DNA of 64,000 bases from an uncultured Clostridia bacterium (GTDB taxonomy: Bacteria > Bacillota > Clostridia > Peptostreptococcales > Anaerovoracaceae), in NCBI GenBank assembly GCA_934255545.1, contig CAKQOE010000003.1:31311-95310 (forward strand), written 5' to 3'. The translations under genes were made by a program, and so were the position numbers. Positions 35,346-46,302 of the stretch are shown here, in pieces (the first letter of the stretch is position 1; each line of letters starts with the position of its first letter). The notes beneath the pieces are model-generated. The model saw only the letters and a program-made list of their open reading frames with translations. It was not told the DNA's origin and did no database searches.

Positions 35346-38300
35346 ATGAGATTAAAGAAAATCAAACCGAAAAAGGTACTTTCACTTGTGTTATCATGCG
35401 CCTTAATTTCATCTTTGATAACACCTGCGGCTTTTGCAGCAGTGAAAAAAGTGATGCCGCCTGATGGCAAAGTACTTATCTCTCAAACGGATCATAAATT
35501 AGCTAATGGTGTTACTGAATCAGATGTATTTTTAAATGAAGCCAGTGGTAATGCACAGATCGCAGGCTATATGCTGACTGTTGAGCCAGATTCGCAGGCG
35601 ACTTTTAAAGCTTCTTACAGGAATTATTATACAGATGGAAGTACGATCGACAGCCGAAAGAATAATGCAAAAAACTTGAAGTGGGGACTTGAGTCTACCA
35701 CTGATCAGGCTGCTGATTATGAGCGTGCTACAGGTGGCAATGTGATCGCCGCTATTAATGGTGATTATTATAATATGCAGACCGGACAGCCATTAGGTTA
35801 TCTGATTATGGAAGGAAATCTTGTTCAGAAAAATAATGGCAGCTCGAATGAGCCGTACTTTGCAGTTTTAAAGGATGGTAGTTTTGCAATCAGAGAACCT
35901 GGAACGGATTGCTCTGATGTTCAGGAAGCGATATCTGGTCCGTTTTACCTTGTTCACGACGGTCAAATAGTTGTTGATCCCAATAATACTGACCTGATGC
36001 CGAGGAATTCAATTGGTGTTAAGGAAGATGGTACAGTAGTAACTTTTGTGGCAGATGGACGTCAGTACCCATATTCAGTAGGAATGAGTATATACGACCT
36101 GGCATGCTATTATGAAAAACAAGGTGTAGAAAACGCAATATATTTGGATGGAGGAGGATCAGCTACATTTGCTTCAAAGCGTGAAGGTACAAATAAACTT
36201 GAGATCCGCAACAGTCCTTCTGATGGAGTAGAACGTACTGTTTCAAGCGCGCTGCTGCTGGTCTCAACTGCAGATAAGGATGGTAAATTTGATCATGCTT
36301 CTGTAGAACCAAATAATCAGTTGTATACACCGGGAAGTACTGTACAGTTCTCTGCTTCTGGAGTTGATGCAGCAGGTGGTCCTGCTGATCTTCCGGATGA
36401 TATTAAATGGACACTTAAAGAAGATAGCTGTGGTAATATTGATAAAAATGGTTTATTTACTCCTGCAAAAGACTATCGCGGTAATGTAGAGGTACAGTTA
36501 TTATATGAAAATAATGTGATCGGTTCCACTGATGTCACAATTGCAGATGTTACAGATATTTCATTTACAGGTGATTCTGCTTCTTTAGATTTTGGCGCGG
36601 AGTCTGATCTTGGTTTAACTGTTAAGAGCAATGGCCGTGATATTATATACAAAAATGGTGACTTTATCTGGTCAGTTACACCTGAAGATATTGGATCAGT
36701 TGAAAATAACATTTTTACTGCTGCAGGAGGAACTAATACTTTGACAGGCAATGTCAAGGTTTCATATGTATATGATGATAGTATAGCCGATTCTATTTCA
36801 GTCGAAATAGGTAAGATGCCTGAAGTCCTTATAGATTTTGAACCTGATGAGAACGGACCGCTGACGGGTGCTCATTATCATTGGGGCAAAGAGGATTTCG
36901 TGAAGGCAGGTATTACAGAAGGTTATAGTGGAAGTGTTTCTCCTGTTGAGGTAATAACCAGTGGTGCGTATTCTGACAACCCTGTTCACAGTATGCTGGA
37001 AGCTCCTTTCATTTTTACAGGAAACTGGGATACTGCTGTTCCTGCGGCGGACATTTTCCGGGCTAACGGTTACACTTTCTATTTATGGCCTAATAATTCT
37101 ATTACTACTTACAATGTAGGCACTGTAAAAACATCTACCGAGGAAGAAGGCGGTCATGTTCGATTCGGTGACTATTCGCTGGAATTGAACTATGATTATT
37201 CTTCTTATAATGGTACAAGCAACAGTAATTTTTATCTCAGATACTGTGGTGAGCAGAAGAAGATCGAAGGTTATCCGACTCAGATCGGCGTTTGGGTATA
37301 TGTACCGGAAGGCTCTTGGAAATATTCAATGTATGCAGATCTGGTGTATTGGAATGGATCTGATTATTCAACTAAGAATTTTAAACTTTATCATGCTAAA
37401 AACGGCGATACAAGTGATACGAGTGAAGGCAATATAACTACAGAGACAGACTGGAGCGGATGGCGTTATTGCTATGCAGATGTAGGGGAATTTTTTGCAT
37501 CATATCAGAACGCGGAACATCCTATAAGCATAATTCCGGGTCAGGGATTATTCTGGTTATCATATCAGCCTGGTGGAGATTCTGAATTTAAGGGACGTAA
37601 GAACGGTTCTGTATTTTACGATAATTATCGTGTTGTATACGGCACTAATCTTGATGACCTGGATAATCCTATGATTGACAGCATAACTGTTAATGATAAG
37701 TCTTTAGAAGAGGACAGCAGCACAGTTATCGATGCTAATACTATTGAGATCGAGACAAAATATCATGATGTCGATGGTAATAATAAGTCCGGTATCAATG
37801 CCAGTGCAACAGTGATACTTATTGACGGCAAGGAAATGACAGCTGATAAAGCTGATGACATTGCACTCAGCAGGCTTGAAATGACTAACGGACATCATGT
37901 AGTTACTGTGAGAGTATATGATAATTTTGGAAATGCAGCTGAAATGACAAGAGGTTTCACTGTTTACAACGGTGATGAAGACAAGACGTCTACTGTTTCT
38001 ATCTTAGGTGACGATTTTGTACCTTTGGGCGGTGAATATACACTTAAGGTAATTTCTACTGAAGATATCCAAAGCGTATATATGATCCTGTCAAATCTTA
38101 ATTCTGATATTGGTGAACCTGAAGTAAAGCCTAGCGATGGATGGAAAGTAACCCAGCAAGAATATAAGAACACAGGCTTCAAAAAAGCATCTCTTACTCT
38201 AAAATTGGAGAAAAAAGAGACTTCAAGTCTCATGATGCGCATAAAACGGAAACTTGATGATCTTTTAACTAAAGATCTGGCAGAGATCACATTCCATATC

Positions 38301-41300
38301 GACAAGAATATGGATACTACTGTCAATTCATTCACATATACACCTGCAAGCATAATGTACATTGGCAAAGATGGCGTGGAAAAGACTGCGGCTTTACCTG
38401 CAGTCAAGTATGAATTGTCTGCTTATTATACATTGAAACCTGGAATCCAGGTCGAAGGGCAGAGCAGTATCATTACAGTTTTAAATAAAGATGGAACACC
38501 TGCTTCTGAAGTAACGATATATTTGAACGGAACAGAAATCGGTAAAACAGATGATTCAGGGCAACTTGAAACTGACGCCATGAAAGAAATGAAGGCTAAT
38601 ACGGAGTACACTCTTACGGCAGATGGAAGTAAGGGTGTAGCAGAAGCTGTGAAGTCAACTGTGCTTGCTAATACATTTACAGACGAAGAACCTTTTAAGG
38701 CGATACATCTGAATGCTTCAGAGAATGGATCTACAGATCAGAACATAAGCTTTTTAAGTGATCCGACAAGATCTGCTGCATCTGCATATGTAAAGTATCG
38801 TATTGCTGATACAGGATCAGAGTGGCAGATAGTTTCAGGAAGTAGCACTTTAACTGATTTCAGCACCAGCAAAAATGCTGCGAGAGTCAATGCGATACAT
38901 ATTACAGGATTAAAGCCAGAGACTAAATATGAATTTATGGTAGGCGATGGTGAAAAATGGTCTGAAATAAAAACGTTCAGTACGGTTACTGAAGCTGATG
39001 ATGCTGATACATCTTTCTTTGTTATGGGCGATACTCAGATGAGTGGAGATCAGGAAAGTGATGCTGATAAAGAAGCTCTGAAGATCATGCAGGATCTGAG
39101 CAGTATTCTTAAAGGCAAAAAAGTAGATTTTGGCTTACAAACTGGCGATTATGTAGATAATGGCAGCAATCTTGCCATGTGGCAGGAAATGCAGGATGCG
39201 TTCAGTTCATGCTATCCTTCAACAGATATCATACATACTTTAGGCAACCATGAGTATTATGGAAATGCCACCGGTGATATTGCTAATAATATTTTACAAC
39301 TTCCGGACAAAGATTATTATTCTGTAGAATATGGAAGCGTATATGTAGCTGTGATCAATAATTCTGCAGATCTTAATAAGGCATGTGAATGGCTCATAAC
39401 TGATGCTGCCAAGAGCAATTGTCAGTGGAAAGTACTGGCTGTACATCAGCCTCCTTACTATACCAATGCTAACGGCGGAAGTGAAAAATTTAACAAAATT
39501 ATTCCTGATGCAGCAGAGAAAGCAGGTATTAATGTTGTTTTCTCAGGGCATGATCATTCTTATGCCAGAACGCCTATGCTAAAGGATGGACAGGCAGTTG
39601 AAGAAAACGGTGTAGTATACTTTATATGCGGAGATCTGGGTGAAAAGTCCAGAAATGTAAACTACGCTATAACATCCGGTTTTAAATATGAACATGCCAC
39701 ACAGGATTATACAGGCATTATGCTGTACGTTACAGCTGAAGATGGTACTATGTCTATCACTGCTTACGATAGCACTGGCGGAGGTAATATTTTAGACAGT
39801 GTAGTTCTTAATTCAGCATGCAAAGACGGTCACGATTACGAAATATATGACAATGATACGGGCAAGGTAGTCTGCAGTCGCTGTGGACATTCAGAAACAC
39901 TTGAAAAATTGAAATATACTGGTTGGCTGTCTGTAAAGAATACAAATGATAAAATGTATTTTATCGATGGTAAGTATAAAACAGGCTGGTTTACTATCGG
40001 TACTACTACGTACCATTTCTCAGATGAAGGTATAATGCATGAGACAACAACAGTAGATACACGTACCTGCACAAAGAGTGGCGCACTTGTAACTACATGT
40101 AATGTATGTCATGCTCAGCAGTCAAGTCAGTCACTGTGGCCAGAAGGACATAACTGGGATAGTGAACACGTATGCACGAAATGCGGTACTGTCGGTAAGG
40201 ATATTTCAAAGGCAGAATTGCAAGTATATAATGCTACGATGGATGATCCAAGAGCAGCTGTGGTAGCTACTTATGACAATACTAAGCTAACTCTTAAGAG
40301 CAGCCAGGTAAACTGTGATGGTTATGTGACATATTCAAATAATGCAGGTGTTGGCGTTGGTACAGTTACTATTACAGGTGAGGGAGACTTTTACGGTACA
40401 GTTTCTGCAAGCTATAAAATTACACCAGGAGTTGTAAAGAGTGTGACTGTTGGTACAGTTACACGCAACAGCATAGACCTTAATTGGTCTGAAAGTAAGG
40501 GCGCAACGAAATATCGTGTGGAGATCAGTAAAGATGGTGGATCCACATGGTCATCTGTGAGATATACTTCTGATAACAAGATGACAGTTACTGGACTGGA
40601 GACGGGTGTTTCGTACGCATTCAGATTATATGGTTATACATACATTGGTGATGTGTGCTACAGTGCACCACACTATTCTTCTGTAGTTACTGCAATTACG
40701 GAAAGCAATAAGGAACCGTCTACTCAGGATCATATTTCAAATATCATTGCAAAAGTTTCAGGTGCAGATCTGTCTATGCAGTTAGTTGATGGTACAGCAT
40801 ATCTGTTCCTACCTTCTTATGCTGATATGACACAATTACCTTTAACATTTACTATGCGTGATATTGAAACAGATAGAGTGACATTAAGCGGTGATGCAGG
40901 AAATGTAATATTAGATAGCCTTTCAGATACAGTGAATATGACTGAGATCACTGGTGATAAGGGTGGCCGCATGATGGTACAGATAGATGGACTCAGTGCA
41001 ATGCCTGTATATGTCATGCATTCAGATAATATTTCGTCGATGTATATTACAAGTGATGATCCTGAAAATAAGGGCAGAGAATTTGTAGATGCAAGTAAAT
41101 CAAACAAGGCAACTGCTCAGATGAAGCTGATCAGCGAAGATGGCACTGTAATTTACGATGATGCAATGTCGCAGTTAAAAGCTCGAGGCAATACAACTTT
41201 CGTAAACGCAGAAAAGAAGTCTTATCAAATCAAATTGAAAAATAAGACTGACCTTATAGAATGCGGTGAAAAAAACAAGACATGGGTACTGCTTGCCGGT

Positions 41301-43499
41301 TACTTTGATGCTACTCAGATGCATGATAAGGCGTATAAGGACTTAGCAAGAAGTATCGGTATGAGCTATGTCCCTAACTGCGACTGGATCGATCTGTATT
41401 ATGACGGAGAGTATCGAGGAACGTATCTCCTTGGTGAGAAAAATTCTGTAGGTAAGACTGGCGTAAATGTTACAGATATGGAAGAAGCTTACGAAGGTTT
41501 AAATACAGATTACGGTGTCAATGCGATAACTGCTACTGCTGAAAATCGTTATGGATGTACATATCAGTATACAAAGAATCTAACAGAACCAGATGATATT
41601 ACAGGTGGTTACTTGTTAGAGTTAAATATGCCTGGTTATGATGAAGCCAGCGGTTTCAAGACGGTTAACGGAGCTGTTTTAAATGTAAAGAGTCCTGAGT
41701 GGTGCGGAAAAGATGCCATGGAATACATCAGTGAATATTATCAGGATTTTGAAAATGCAGTTTATGCGACTGATGAAAATGGTAACTATACTGGTTATAA
41801 CGAGGCTACGGGTAAGTATTATTACGAATACTGTGATCTTACATCTTTAGTTCAGATGTATCTTATACAAGAGCTTGCCAATAATGTAGATGGTTTTTAT
41901 TCATCTTTCTATTTCTATAAAGACGCTGACGGCATAATGTATGCAGGTCCTGTATGGGATATGGAATCTACTGCTGGCAGTGGATGGTCAGGATATGTCA
42001 GTCCAGATATGGAATTTATCAATGGCCGTTATCTGGCAAAGGCTCTGACTCAGATACCTGGATTTATGAGTGCAGTAAAAGAATATTATAATGATACATT
42101 CAGAGGTGCTTCAGAGAAGCTTATAGGTGATAATGGGATCTTGCAGCAGAGCTCACAGAAAATTTCTGCAAGTACATCTATGAATTATGTTATGTGGCCT
42201 TACATCAGAGTGGGCAATCCGAAAACCAGCAATCATCTGTGGCCTGACGGAACAACATATAATACAGTAGTAGATGATATGGTCTCATGGATAAAGAAAC
42301 GTATTGATGCATTGGATGCATCTTATCCTAAAGATGGACCAATCACTCCTGTTGAACCGACTGACCCTGTTGAACCAACGATTCCAACGGAGCCGACTGT
42401 CCCTGTTGAACCAACGATTCCGACTCAGCCGACAGTTCCGGCAGATCGTATTTATACGGTGAAAGCTGATTACTATATTAATGGCAGAAAAGTAAATAGC
42501 GAGCCTGTGGAACTCTTGTGCGGCACAGCAGAAGTAGATACAGTTATTACGATCGTTCCGGAAAATACATGGAGCACATATAATGGAGAACATTATATAC
42601 TGGATACGTCAGACATGAAAATAGCAGTTACTGCTGAGTCGGAAAAGAATGTGCTGATATTACGCTATAATAAAACGAGTGGTGGAAGCAGTAGCGGAAG
42701 TGGTTCACATGCCTCGAACTATACAGTTTCTGTTGGTAATGTAAATAATGGTACGGTAACCGTTTCCTCTAAGGTTGCAGCTAAAGATGATACCATAATC
42801 ATCACGGCGAGTCCAAATAAGGGATATGATCTGAAAAGCATCACTGTTTTGGACAAAAATGGAAATAGTATAAAGTATATTGAGAAGGACGGAAAATATA
42901 TATTTAATATGCCGACCTCTAATGTAACGGTTTCTGCTTCATTTGTTAAGGATAACAGTCAGGCTGATAACAAGATGTTTGATGATGTCCTGCCGGGTTC
43001 TTACTATTATGATGCTGTAAAGTGGGCAATAGAAAATGATATTACAAATGGTAAGACAGAAAAACTCTTTGGTTCAGACGATCCTTGTACGCGAGGTCAG
43101 ATCGTTACATTCCTTTGGAGAGCGGCAGGTTCACCTGAAGCATCTAAATCAGCAAACTTTACGGACGTAAATGATAATGATTATTATGCAAAGGCAATAG
43201 CGTGGGCTGTAGAGAGCGGAATAACTAATGGTACAGGAAAAGGTCTATTCTCTCCTGATGAGACATGTACCAGAGCTCAGTGCGTAGCGTTCTTATATCG
43301 TGCTGCAGGAATTCCTGATATAGATGGTATATCAGCATTTAATGACGTAGCATCAGACGCTTACTACGCAAAAGCAGTAATCTGGGCAGAACGGAATGGT
43401 ATCACAAAAGGTATCAGTGATAATATGTTCGGTTCAGCTAACAGCTGTACTCGCTCACAGATAATCACATTCAGTTACAGATATGCTCAGTGCAAGTAA
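35346..43499 (+). CDS. Giant multidomain SLH surface protein (NAGPA, metallophosphatase, CotH)
   Basis: 2717 residues. Signal peptide ~1-32. Phosphodiester glycosidase (NAGPA-like) ~60-310, with AAINGDYYNMQTGQPLGYLI and IYLDGGGSATF. Ig-like and carbohydrate-binding-like domains ~330-850. FN3-like segment then calcineurin-type metallophosphatase ~1220-1430 (VMGDTQ, TGDYVDNGS, LGNHEYYG, SGHDHSYART). A cell-wall-binding-type repeat ~1524-1565 (YTGWLSVKNTNDKMYFIDGK). FN3 ~1700-1785. CotH-kinase domain ~1825-2325 (LKARGNTTF, PVWDMESTAGSGW). Pro-rich linker ~2336-2365, a bacterial repeat-like beta domain ~2460-2535, then three SLH repeats to the end. It probably acts on phosphorylated cell-surface glycans. 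The ribosome site is weak. Confidence 0.88.
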   Translation: MRLKKIKPKKVLSLVLSCALISSLITPAAFAAVKKVMPPDGKVLISQTDHKLANGVTESDVFLNEASGNAQIAGYMLTVEPDSQATFKASYRNYYTDGSTIDSRKNNAKNLKWGLESTTDQAADYERATGGNVIAAINGDYYNMQTGQPLGYLIMEGNLVQKNNGSSNEPYFAVLKDGSFAIREPGTDCSDVQEAISGPFYLVHDGQIVVDPNNTDLMPRNSIGVKEDGTVVTFVADGRQYPYSVGMSIYDLACYYEKQGVENAIYLDGGGSATFASKREGTNKLEIRNSPSDGVERTVSSALLLVSTADKDGKFDHASVEPNNQLYTPGSTVQFSASGVDAAGGPADLPDDIKWTLKEDSCGNIDKNGLFTPAKDYRGNVEVQLLYENNVIGSTDVTIADVTDISFTGDSASLDFGAESDLGLTVKSNGRDIIYKNGDFIWSVTPEDIGSVENNIFTAAGGTNTLTGNVKVSYVYDDSIADSISVEIGKMPEVLIDFEPDENGPLTGAHYHWGKEDFVKAGITEGYSGSVSPVEVITSGAYSDNPVHSMLEAPFIFTGNWDTAVPAADIFRANGYTFYLWPNNSITTYNVGTVKTSTEEEGGHVRFGDYSLELNYDYSSYNGTSNSNFYLRYCGEQKKIEGYPTQIGVWVYVPEGSWKYSMYADLVYWNGSDYSTKNFKLYHAKNGDTSDTSEGNITTETDWSGWRYCYADVGEFFASYQNAEHPISIIPGQGLFWLSYQPGGDSEFKGRKNGSVFYDNYRVVYGTNLDDLDNPMIDSITVNDKSLEEDSSTVIDANTIEIETKYHDVDGNNKSGINASATVILIDGKEMTADKADDIALSRLEMTNGHHVVTVRVYDNFGNAAEMTRGFTVYNGDEDKTSTVSILGDDFVPLGGEYTLKVISTEDIQSVYMILSNLNSDIGEPEVKPSDGWKVTQQEYKNTGFKKASLTLKLEKKETSSLMMRIKRKLDDLLTKDLAEITFHIDKNMDTTVNSFTYTPASIMYIGKDGVEKTAALPAVKYELSAYYTLKPGIQVEGQSSIITVLNKDGTPASEVTIYLNGTEIGKTDDSGQLETDAMKEMKANTEYTLTADGSKGVAEAVKSTVLANTFTDEEPFKAIHLNASENGSTDQNISFLSDPTRSAASAYVKYRIADTGSEWQIVSGSSTLTDFSTSKNAARVNAIHITGLKPETKYEFMVGDGEKWSEIKTFSTVTEADDADTSFFVMGDTQMSGDQESDADKEALKIMQDLSSILKGKKVDFGLQTGDYVDNGSNLAMWQEMQDAFSSCYPSTDIIHTLGNHEYYGNATGDIANNILQLPDKDYYSVEYGSVYVAVINNSADLNKACEWLITDAAKSNCQWKVLAVHQPPYYTNANGGSEKFNKIIPDAAEKAGINVVFSGHDHSYARTPMLKDGQAVEENGVVYFICGDLGEKSRNVNYAITSGFKYEHATQDYTGIMLYVTAEDGTMSITAYDSTGGGNILDSVVLNSACKDGHDYEIYDNDTGKVVCSRCGHSETLEKLKYTGWLSVKNTNDKMYFIDGKYKTGWFTIGTTTYHFSDEGIMHETTTVDTRTCTKSGALVTTCNVCHAQQSSQSLWPEGHNWDSEHVCTKCGTVGKDISKAELQVYNATMDDPRAAVVATYDNTKLTLKSSQVNCDGYVTYSNNAGVGVGTVTITGEGDFYGTVSASYKITPGVVKSVTVGTVTRNSIDLNWSESKGATKYRVEISKDGGSTWSSVRYTSDNKMTVTGLETGVSYAFRLYGYTYIGDVCYSAPHYSSVVTAITESNKEPSTQDHISNIIAKVSGADLSMQLVDGTAYLFLPSYADMTQLPLTFTMRDIETDRVTLSGDAGNVILDSLSDTVNMTEITGDKGGRMMVQIDGLSAMPVYVMHSDNISSMYITSDDPENKGREFVDASKSNKATAQMKLISEDGTVIYDDAMSQLKARGNTTFVNAEKKSYQIKLKNKTDLIECGEKNKTWVLLAGYFDATQMHDKAYKDLARSIGMSYVPNCDWIDLYYDGEYRGTYLLGEKNSVGKTGVNVTDMEEAYEGLNTDYGVNAITATAENRYGCTYQYTKNLTEPDDITGGYLLELNMPGYDEASGFKTVNGAVLNVKSPEWCGKDAMEYISEYYQDFENAVYATDENGNYTGYNEATGKYYYEYCDLTSLVQMYLIQELANNVDGFYSSFYFYKDADGIMYAGPVWDMESTAGSGWSGYVSPDMEFINGRYLAKALTQIPGFMSAVKEYYNDTFRGASEKLIGDNGILQQSSQKISASTSMNYVMWPYIRVGNPKTSNHLWPDGTTYNTVVDDMVSWIKKRIDALDASYPKDGPITPVEPTDPVEPTIPTEPTVPVEPTIPTQPTVPADRIYTVKADYYINGRKVNSEPVELLCGTAEVDTVITIVPENTWSTYNGEHYILDTSDMKIAVTAESEKNVLILRYNKTSGGSSSGSGSHASNYTVSVGNVNNGTVTVSSKVAAKDDTIIITASPNKGYDLKSITVLDKNGNSIKYIEKDGKYIFNMPTSNVTVSASFVKDNSQADNKMFDDVLPGSYYYDAVKWAIENDITNGKTEKLFGSDDPCTRGQIVTFLWRAAGSPEASKSANFTDVNDNDYYAKAIAWAVESGITNGTGKGLFSPDETCTRAQCVAFLYRAAGIPDIDGISAFNDVASDAYYAKAVIWAERNGITKGISDNMFGSANSCTRSQIITFSYRYAQCK

Positions 43500-43533
43500 A
43501 AAATAGATAGGTTTATTAATAACTTTATCTAAC

Positions 43534-43592
43534 AAAAAACGTCGTAGTTTACTACCGGTCATATATCGGATAGTAAGCTTACGACGTTTTTT
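43534..43592. terminator. Bidirectional terminator
   Basis: AAAAAACGTCGTA and TACGACGTTTTTT form the outer stem, with an inner TTACTA/TAGTAA stem. A-tract and T-tract on both sides allow action on both strands. It lies between the giant gene (plus) and the hydrolase (minus). Confidence 0.9.
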
Positions 43593-43615
43593 ATTATATC
43601 AATAAGGAAAGTTTA

Positions 43616-43630
43616 GCGCGCCCGGCGCGC
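43616..43630. repeat. GC palindrome
   Basis: GCGCGCCCGGCGCGC, identical to 34080-34094, between converging genes. Confidence 0.7.
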
Positions 43631-43685
43631 TCACAGCGCTGCAGAACGCAAAGATAAAATCATTTACTGGATCAAATAGTTTATA

Positions 43686-44345
43686 TTATTCGGTGTAAAT
43701 ATCGCTGCGTATCTTTTCGGAAAGGTCAGCAACGGTATTTTCGTCATATGACGCTGCAAACTCAGTCGATGTCATCACAGTCACGCCGATGCGCGCCATA
43801 TCGTCGATGTTGGTGCGCTGTATCTCAGGCGTCTGCGATGAGCAGCAGTCCTCAAGCGCGATGACGTTATAGTCGAGCGATATCCCATCGTATGCCGTCG
43901 TGCGGATGCAGTTTGGCGTAGTAGTGCCTGTCAGTATTATGTTCCGTACACCTAAACGGCGTAAAATAAGATCGAGCTCTGTCTGAAAGAATGCGCTGAA
44001 GCGCGGCTTTATGATGATATAGTCCTCAGGACGCGGCGCCAGCGCCGCAGGCTCTTCTATGCTGCACGGGCCGGCGGAGCCCGGCGCGAGAACGTTTTCA
44101 GCGGATCTCCAGCATTCGTACCGCGTATTTTCAACGTCGCTTCCGTCAGGACGATATATACGCTTTACGTAAAACACAGGTATGCCCTTTTCGCGAGCTG
44201 CTTCTATCGCGGAAGCAAGCACAGGAACGGTAGCAGCCGCCCCGGCGATGCAGAGCGGAGAAGCAGGGTCGATAAAACCGTTTTCCATATCTATGATTAT
44301 AAATGCGGAACGTGTTGTATTAGCTTTTCTTTTATGTGATGACAT
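43686..44345 (-). CDS. Isochorismatase-like cysteine hydrolase
   Basis: 219 residues. N-terminal AFIIIDMENGFIDPASPL holds the catalytic Asp, IIIKPRFSAFF the Lys, and TGTTTPNCIRTTAYDGISL the nucleophilic Cys, giving the D-K-C triad of the isochorismatase/nicotinamidase superfamily. The substrate is unclear; nicotinamidases, ureidoacrylate hydrolases and biuret-type hydrolases share this layout. It stands alone on the minus strand. Confidence 0.85.
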   Translation of the reverse strand: MSSHKRKANTTRSAFIIIDMENGFIDPASPLCIAGAAATVPVLASAIEAAREKGIPVFYVKRIYRPDGSDVENTRYECWRSAENVLAPGSAGPCSIEEPAALAPRPEDYIIIKPRFSAFFQTELDLILRRLGVRNIILTGTTTPNCIRTTAYDGISLDYNVIALEDCCSSQTPEIQRTNIDDMARIGVTVMTSTEFAASYDENTVADLSEKIRSDIYTE

Positions 44346-44470
44346 GATCGTTTACCTCGTAATTTATTATTCTGATGAATTTAATTGTAGCATATATTTA
44401 TGCCATTTTGACATATAAAGCATTTTGTAGTATAGTATACAAGGTCATGCCGCAGACGCGGCAAAGACCG

Positions 44471-44515
44471 CGACAGTTCGTCAGCGCCATCCTGTCGTAA
44501 AACAAAACCAGGGCT
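44471..44515 (+). ncRNA. preQ1-I-type riboswitch aptamer
   Basis: CGACAG at 44471-44476 pairs with CTGTCG at 44492-44497. The loop begins TTCGTCAGCGCCAT, and an A-rich tail with AAAACAAAACCAGG follows. This closely resembles preQ1-I aptamers such as the Thermoanaerobacter one, whose tail reads AACAAAACAAGG. A terminator follows and the downstream genes make preQ1, so the call fits context. Confidence 0.75.
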
Positions 44516-44533
44516 ACTGATGAAGACATTAGT

Positions 44534-44560
44534 GCGGGCGCTTTCATGCGTCCGCTTTTT
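44534..44560 (+). terminator. Riboswitch-controlled terminator before queD
   Basis: GCGGGCGC pairs with GCGTCCGC (one G-T) and is followed by TTTTT, 18 bp before the queD start codon. It would end transcription when preQ1 is bound. Confidence 0.8.
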
Positions 44561-44578
44561 AAATTTCGGGAGAAAAAT

Positions 44579-45001
44579 ATGTATACATTAAAAACAGAGC
44601 AGAGCTTCGACTCTGCGCATTTTCTTGCAGACTATGTGGGAAAATGCAGAAATATCCACGGCCACAGATGGCGTGTGATAATAGAGATACAAGGAGAAGC
44701 GCTGCTTGAGAGCGGCGAAAAGCGCGGCATGCTCGTTGATTTCGGAGACCTTAAAAACGATCTGAAAAAGCTCGCTGACGAGCTGGATCACTCGCTCATA
44801 ATAGAAAGCGGATCGTTGAAGGATGCGACGATGGAAGCGCTGCGTGACGAGGAATTCCGTATAGTAGAATTCCCATTCAGGCCGACAGCTGAAAATTTCG
44901 CAAAATATTTCTACGACCGCATGAGCGGTCTCGGCTACAGAGTGCGCGAAGCGGTCGTTTACGAGACGCCAAACAACTGCGCGTCTTATTCGGAGGCATA
45001 G
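44579..45001 (+). CDS. queD: 6-carboxy-5,6,7,8-tetrahydropterin synthase
   Basis: 140 residues from ATG 44579 (CGGGAG upstream). QueD turns dihydroneopterin triphosphate into carboxytetrahydropterin, the second step to queuosine. Zinc histidines lie in DSAHFL and NIHGHRW; DHSLI and AVYETPNNCASY carry other conserved residues. First gene of a tight operon behind a preQ1 leader; 7 bp before queE. Confidence 0.93.
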   Translation: MYTLKTEQSFDSAHFLADYVGKCRNIHGHRWRVIIEIQGEALLESGEKRGMLVDFGDLKNDLKKLADELDHSLIIESGSLKDATMEALRDEEFRIVEFPFRPTAENFAKYFYDRMSGLGYRVREAVVYETPNNCASYSEA

Positions 45002-45008
45002 GCTGAAA

Positions 45009-45686
45009 ATGACAAAATACAAAGTAGTAGAACATTTTGCAAGCATAAACGGCGAGGGGACTCGCGCAGGCCGGCTCGCGTATTTCATTCGTTTTAAGGG
45101 ATGCGGGCTTTCATGCTCATACTGCGACACATCGTGGGCGAATCACGAGGACGCCGAGTTTACTGAAATGACGGCGCAGCAGATATATGACACCGTAAAG
45201 CTTTCAGGCATAACGAACGTAACGCTTACAGGCGGCGAACCTCTTATGCAGGAAGGGCTCGAAGAGCTTACAGACATGCTTCTTTCTGACGAAAAGCTCA
45301 GCGTAGAGATAGAAACGAACGGGAGCATCCCGCTCGATAAATTCATACCGGCTGACCCTGCAGCCAGACGCCCGATATTTACTATGGATTACAAGCTTCC
45401 GTCAAGCGGCATGGAGATAATGATGCTTACGGCAAACTTCGACCTGCTGGCTCCGCAGGACACGGTCAAATTCGTATCGGGCAGCATGGAGGATCTGGAA
45501 CGCGCACGCGATGTCATAGATATGTACGGCCTGACTGAAAAATGCAGTGTTTATATAAGCCCTGTTTTCGGTCAGATAGATCCGGCAGATATAGTTGAAT
45601 TTATGAAGGAAAACAGGATGAACGGCGTAAATCTGCAGCTTCAGCTGCACAAGCTGATCTGGGATCCTCAGGAGAGAGGAGTGTAA
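45009..45686 (+). CDS. queE: 7-carboxy-7-deazaguanine synthase (radical SAM)
   Basis: 225 residues. QueE converts carboxytetrahydropterin to [15 protein letters not shown] at the N-terminus and the cluster [14 protein letters not shown] (C-x3-C-x2-C) are diagnostic. [16 protein letters not shown] is the SAM-binding GGE motif. The 4 bp to folE implies coupling. Confidence 0.93.
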   Translation: MTKYKVVEHFASINGEGTRAGRLAYFIRFKGCGLSCSYCDTSWANHEDAEFTEMTAQQIYDTVKLSGITNVTLTGGEPLMQEGLEELTDMLLSDEKLSVEIETNGSIPLDKFIPADPAARRPIFTMDYKLPSSGMEIMMLTANFDLLAPQDTVKFVSGSMEDLERARDVIDMYGLTEKCSVYISPVFGQIDPADIVEFMKENRMNGVNLQLQLHKLIWDPQERGV

Positions 45687-45690
45687 AACG

Positions 45691-46284
45691 ATGGCGGAGC
45701 ACGTAAAAAAGCAGATAGACCGGGACGCTATACGGGAGCATATACGCGGTATACTCGTCGCTCTCGGCGACGATCCGGACCGAGAAGGTCTTAAAGAAAC
45801 GCCTGACAGGGTAGCGCGCATGTATGAAGAGGTCTTTGAAGGTATGAATTATACGAATGACGAGATCGCGGAGATGTTCGACAAGACATTTGAAGACGAG
45901 CTCGAGTTCTCTGAACAGTCGCAGGATCTTGTCATAGTGCGGGACATAGACGTTTTCAGCTACTGCGAGCACCATATGGCTCTCATGTACGACATGAAGG
46001 TGACTGTAGCGTATATACCGTCAGGAAAAGTCATAGGCCTCAGCAAGATCGCGCGTATAGCCGATATGGCAGCAAAGCGCCTGCAGCTTCAGGAGCGCAT
46101 AGGATCTGACATAGCGGATATCATAGAAAAGGTGACAGGCTCAGACGACGTAGCCGTGCTCATAAGCGCGCGCCACAGCTGTATGACGGCGCGCGGCATA
46201 AGAAAATCAGACGCAAAGACATACACGGAAACGCTGCGCGGAAGATTCCGTGACGAGCCGCTTTTACAGATGAGAGTAAGATAA
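45691..46284 (+). CDS. folE: GTP cyclohydrolase I
   Basis: 197 residues. FolE makes dihydroneopterin triphosphate from GTP, the entry step for queuosine and folate. Zinc ligands lie in SYCEHHMAL and [26 protein letters not shown] is the family signature. Its position inside the que operon suggests the copy is used for preQ1. Confidence 0.94.
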   Translation: MAEHVKKQIDRDAIREHIRGILVALGDDPDREGLKETPDRVARMYEEVFEGMNYTNDEIAEMFDKTFEDELEFSEQSQDLVIVRDIDVFSYCEHHMALMYDMKVTVAYIPSGKVIGLSKIARIADMAAKRLQLQERIGSDIADIIEKVTGSDDVAVLISARHSCMTARGIRKSDAKTYTETLRGRFRDEPLLQMRVR

Positions 46285-46302
46285 GACGAGAGGAATATAA
46301 AA

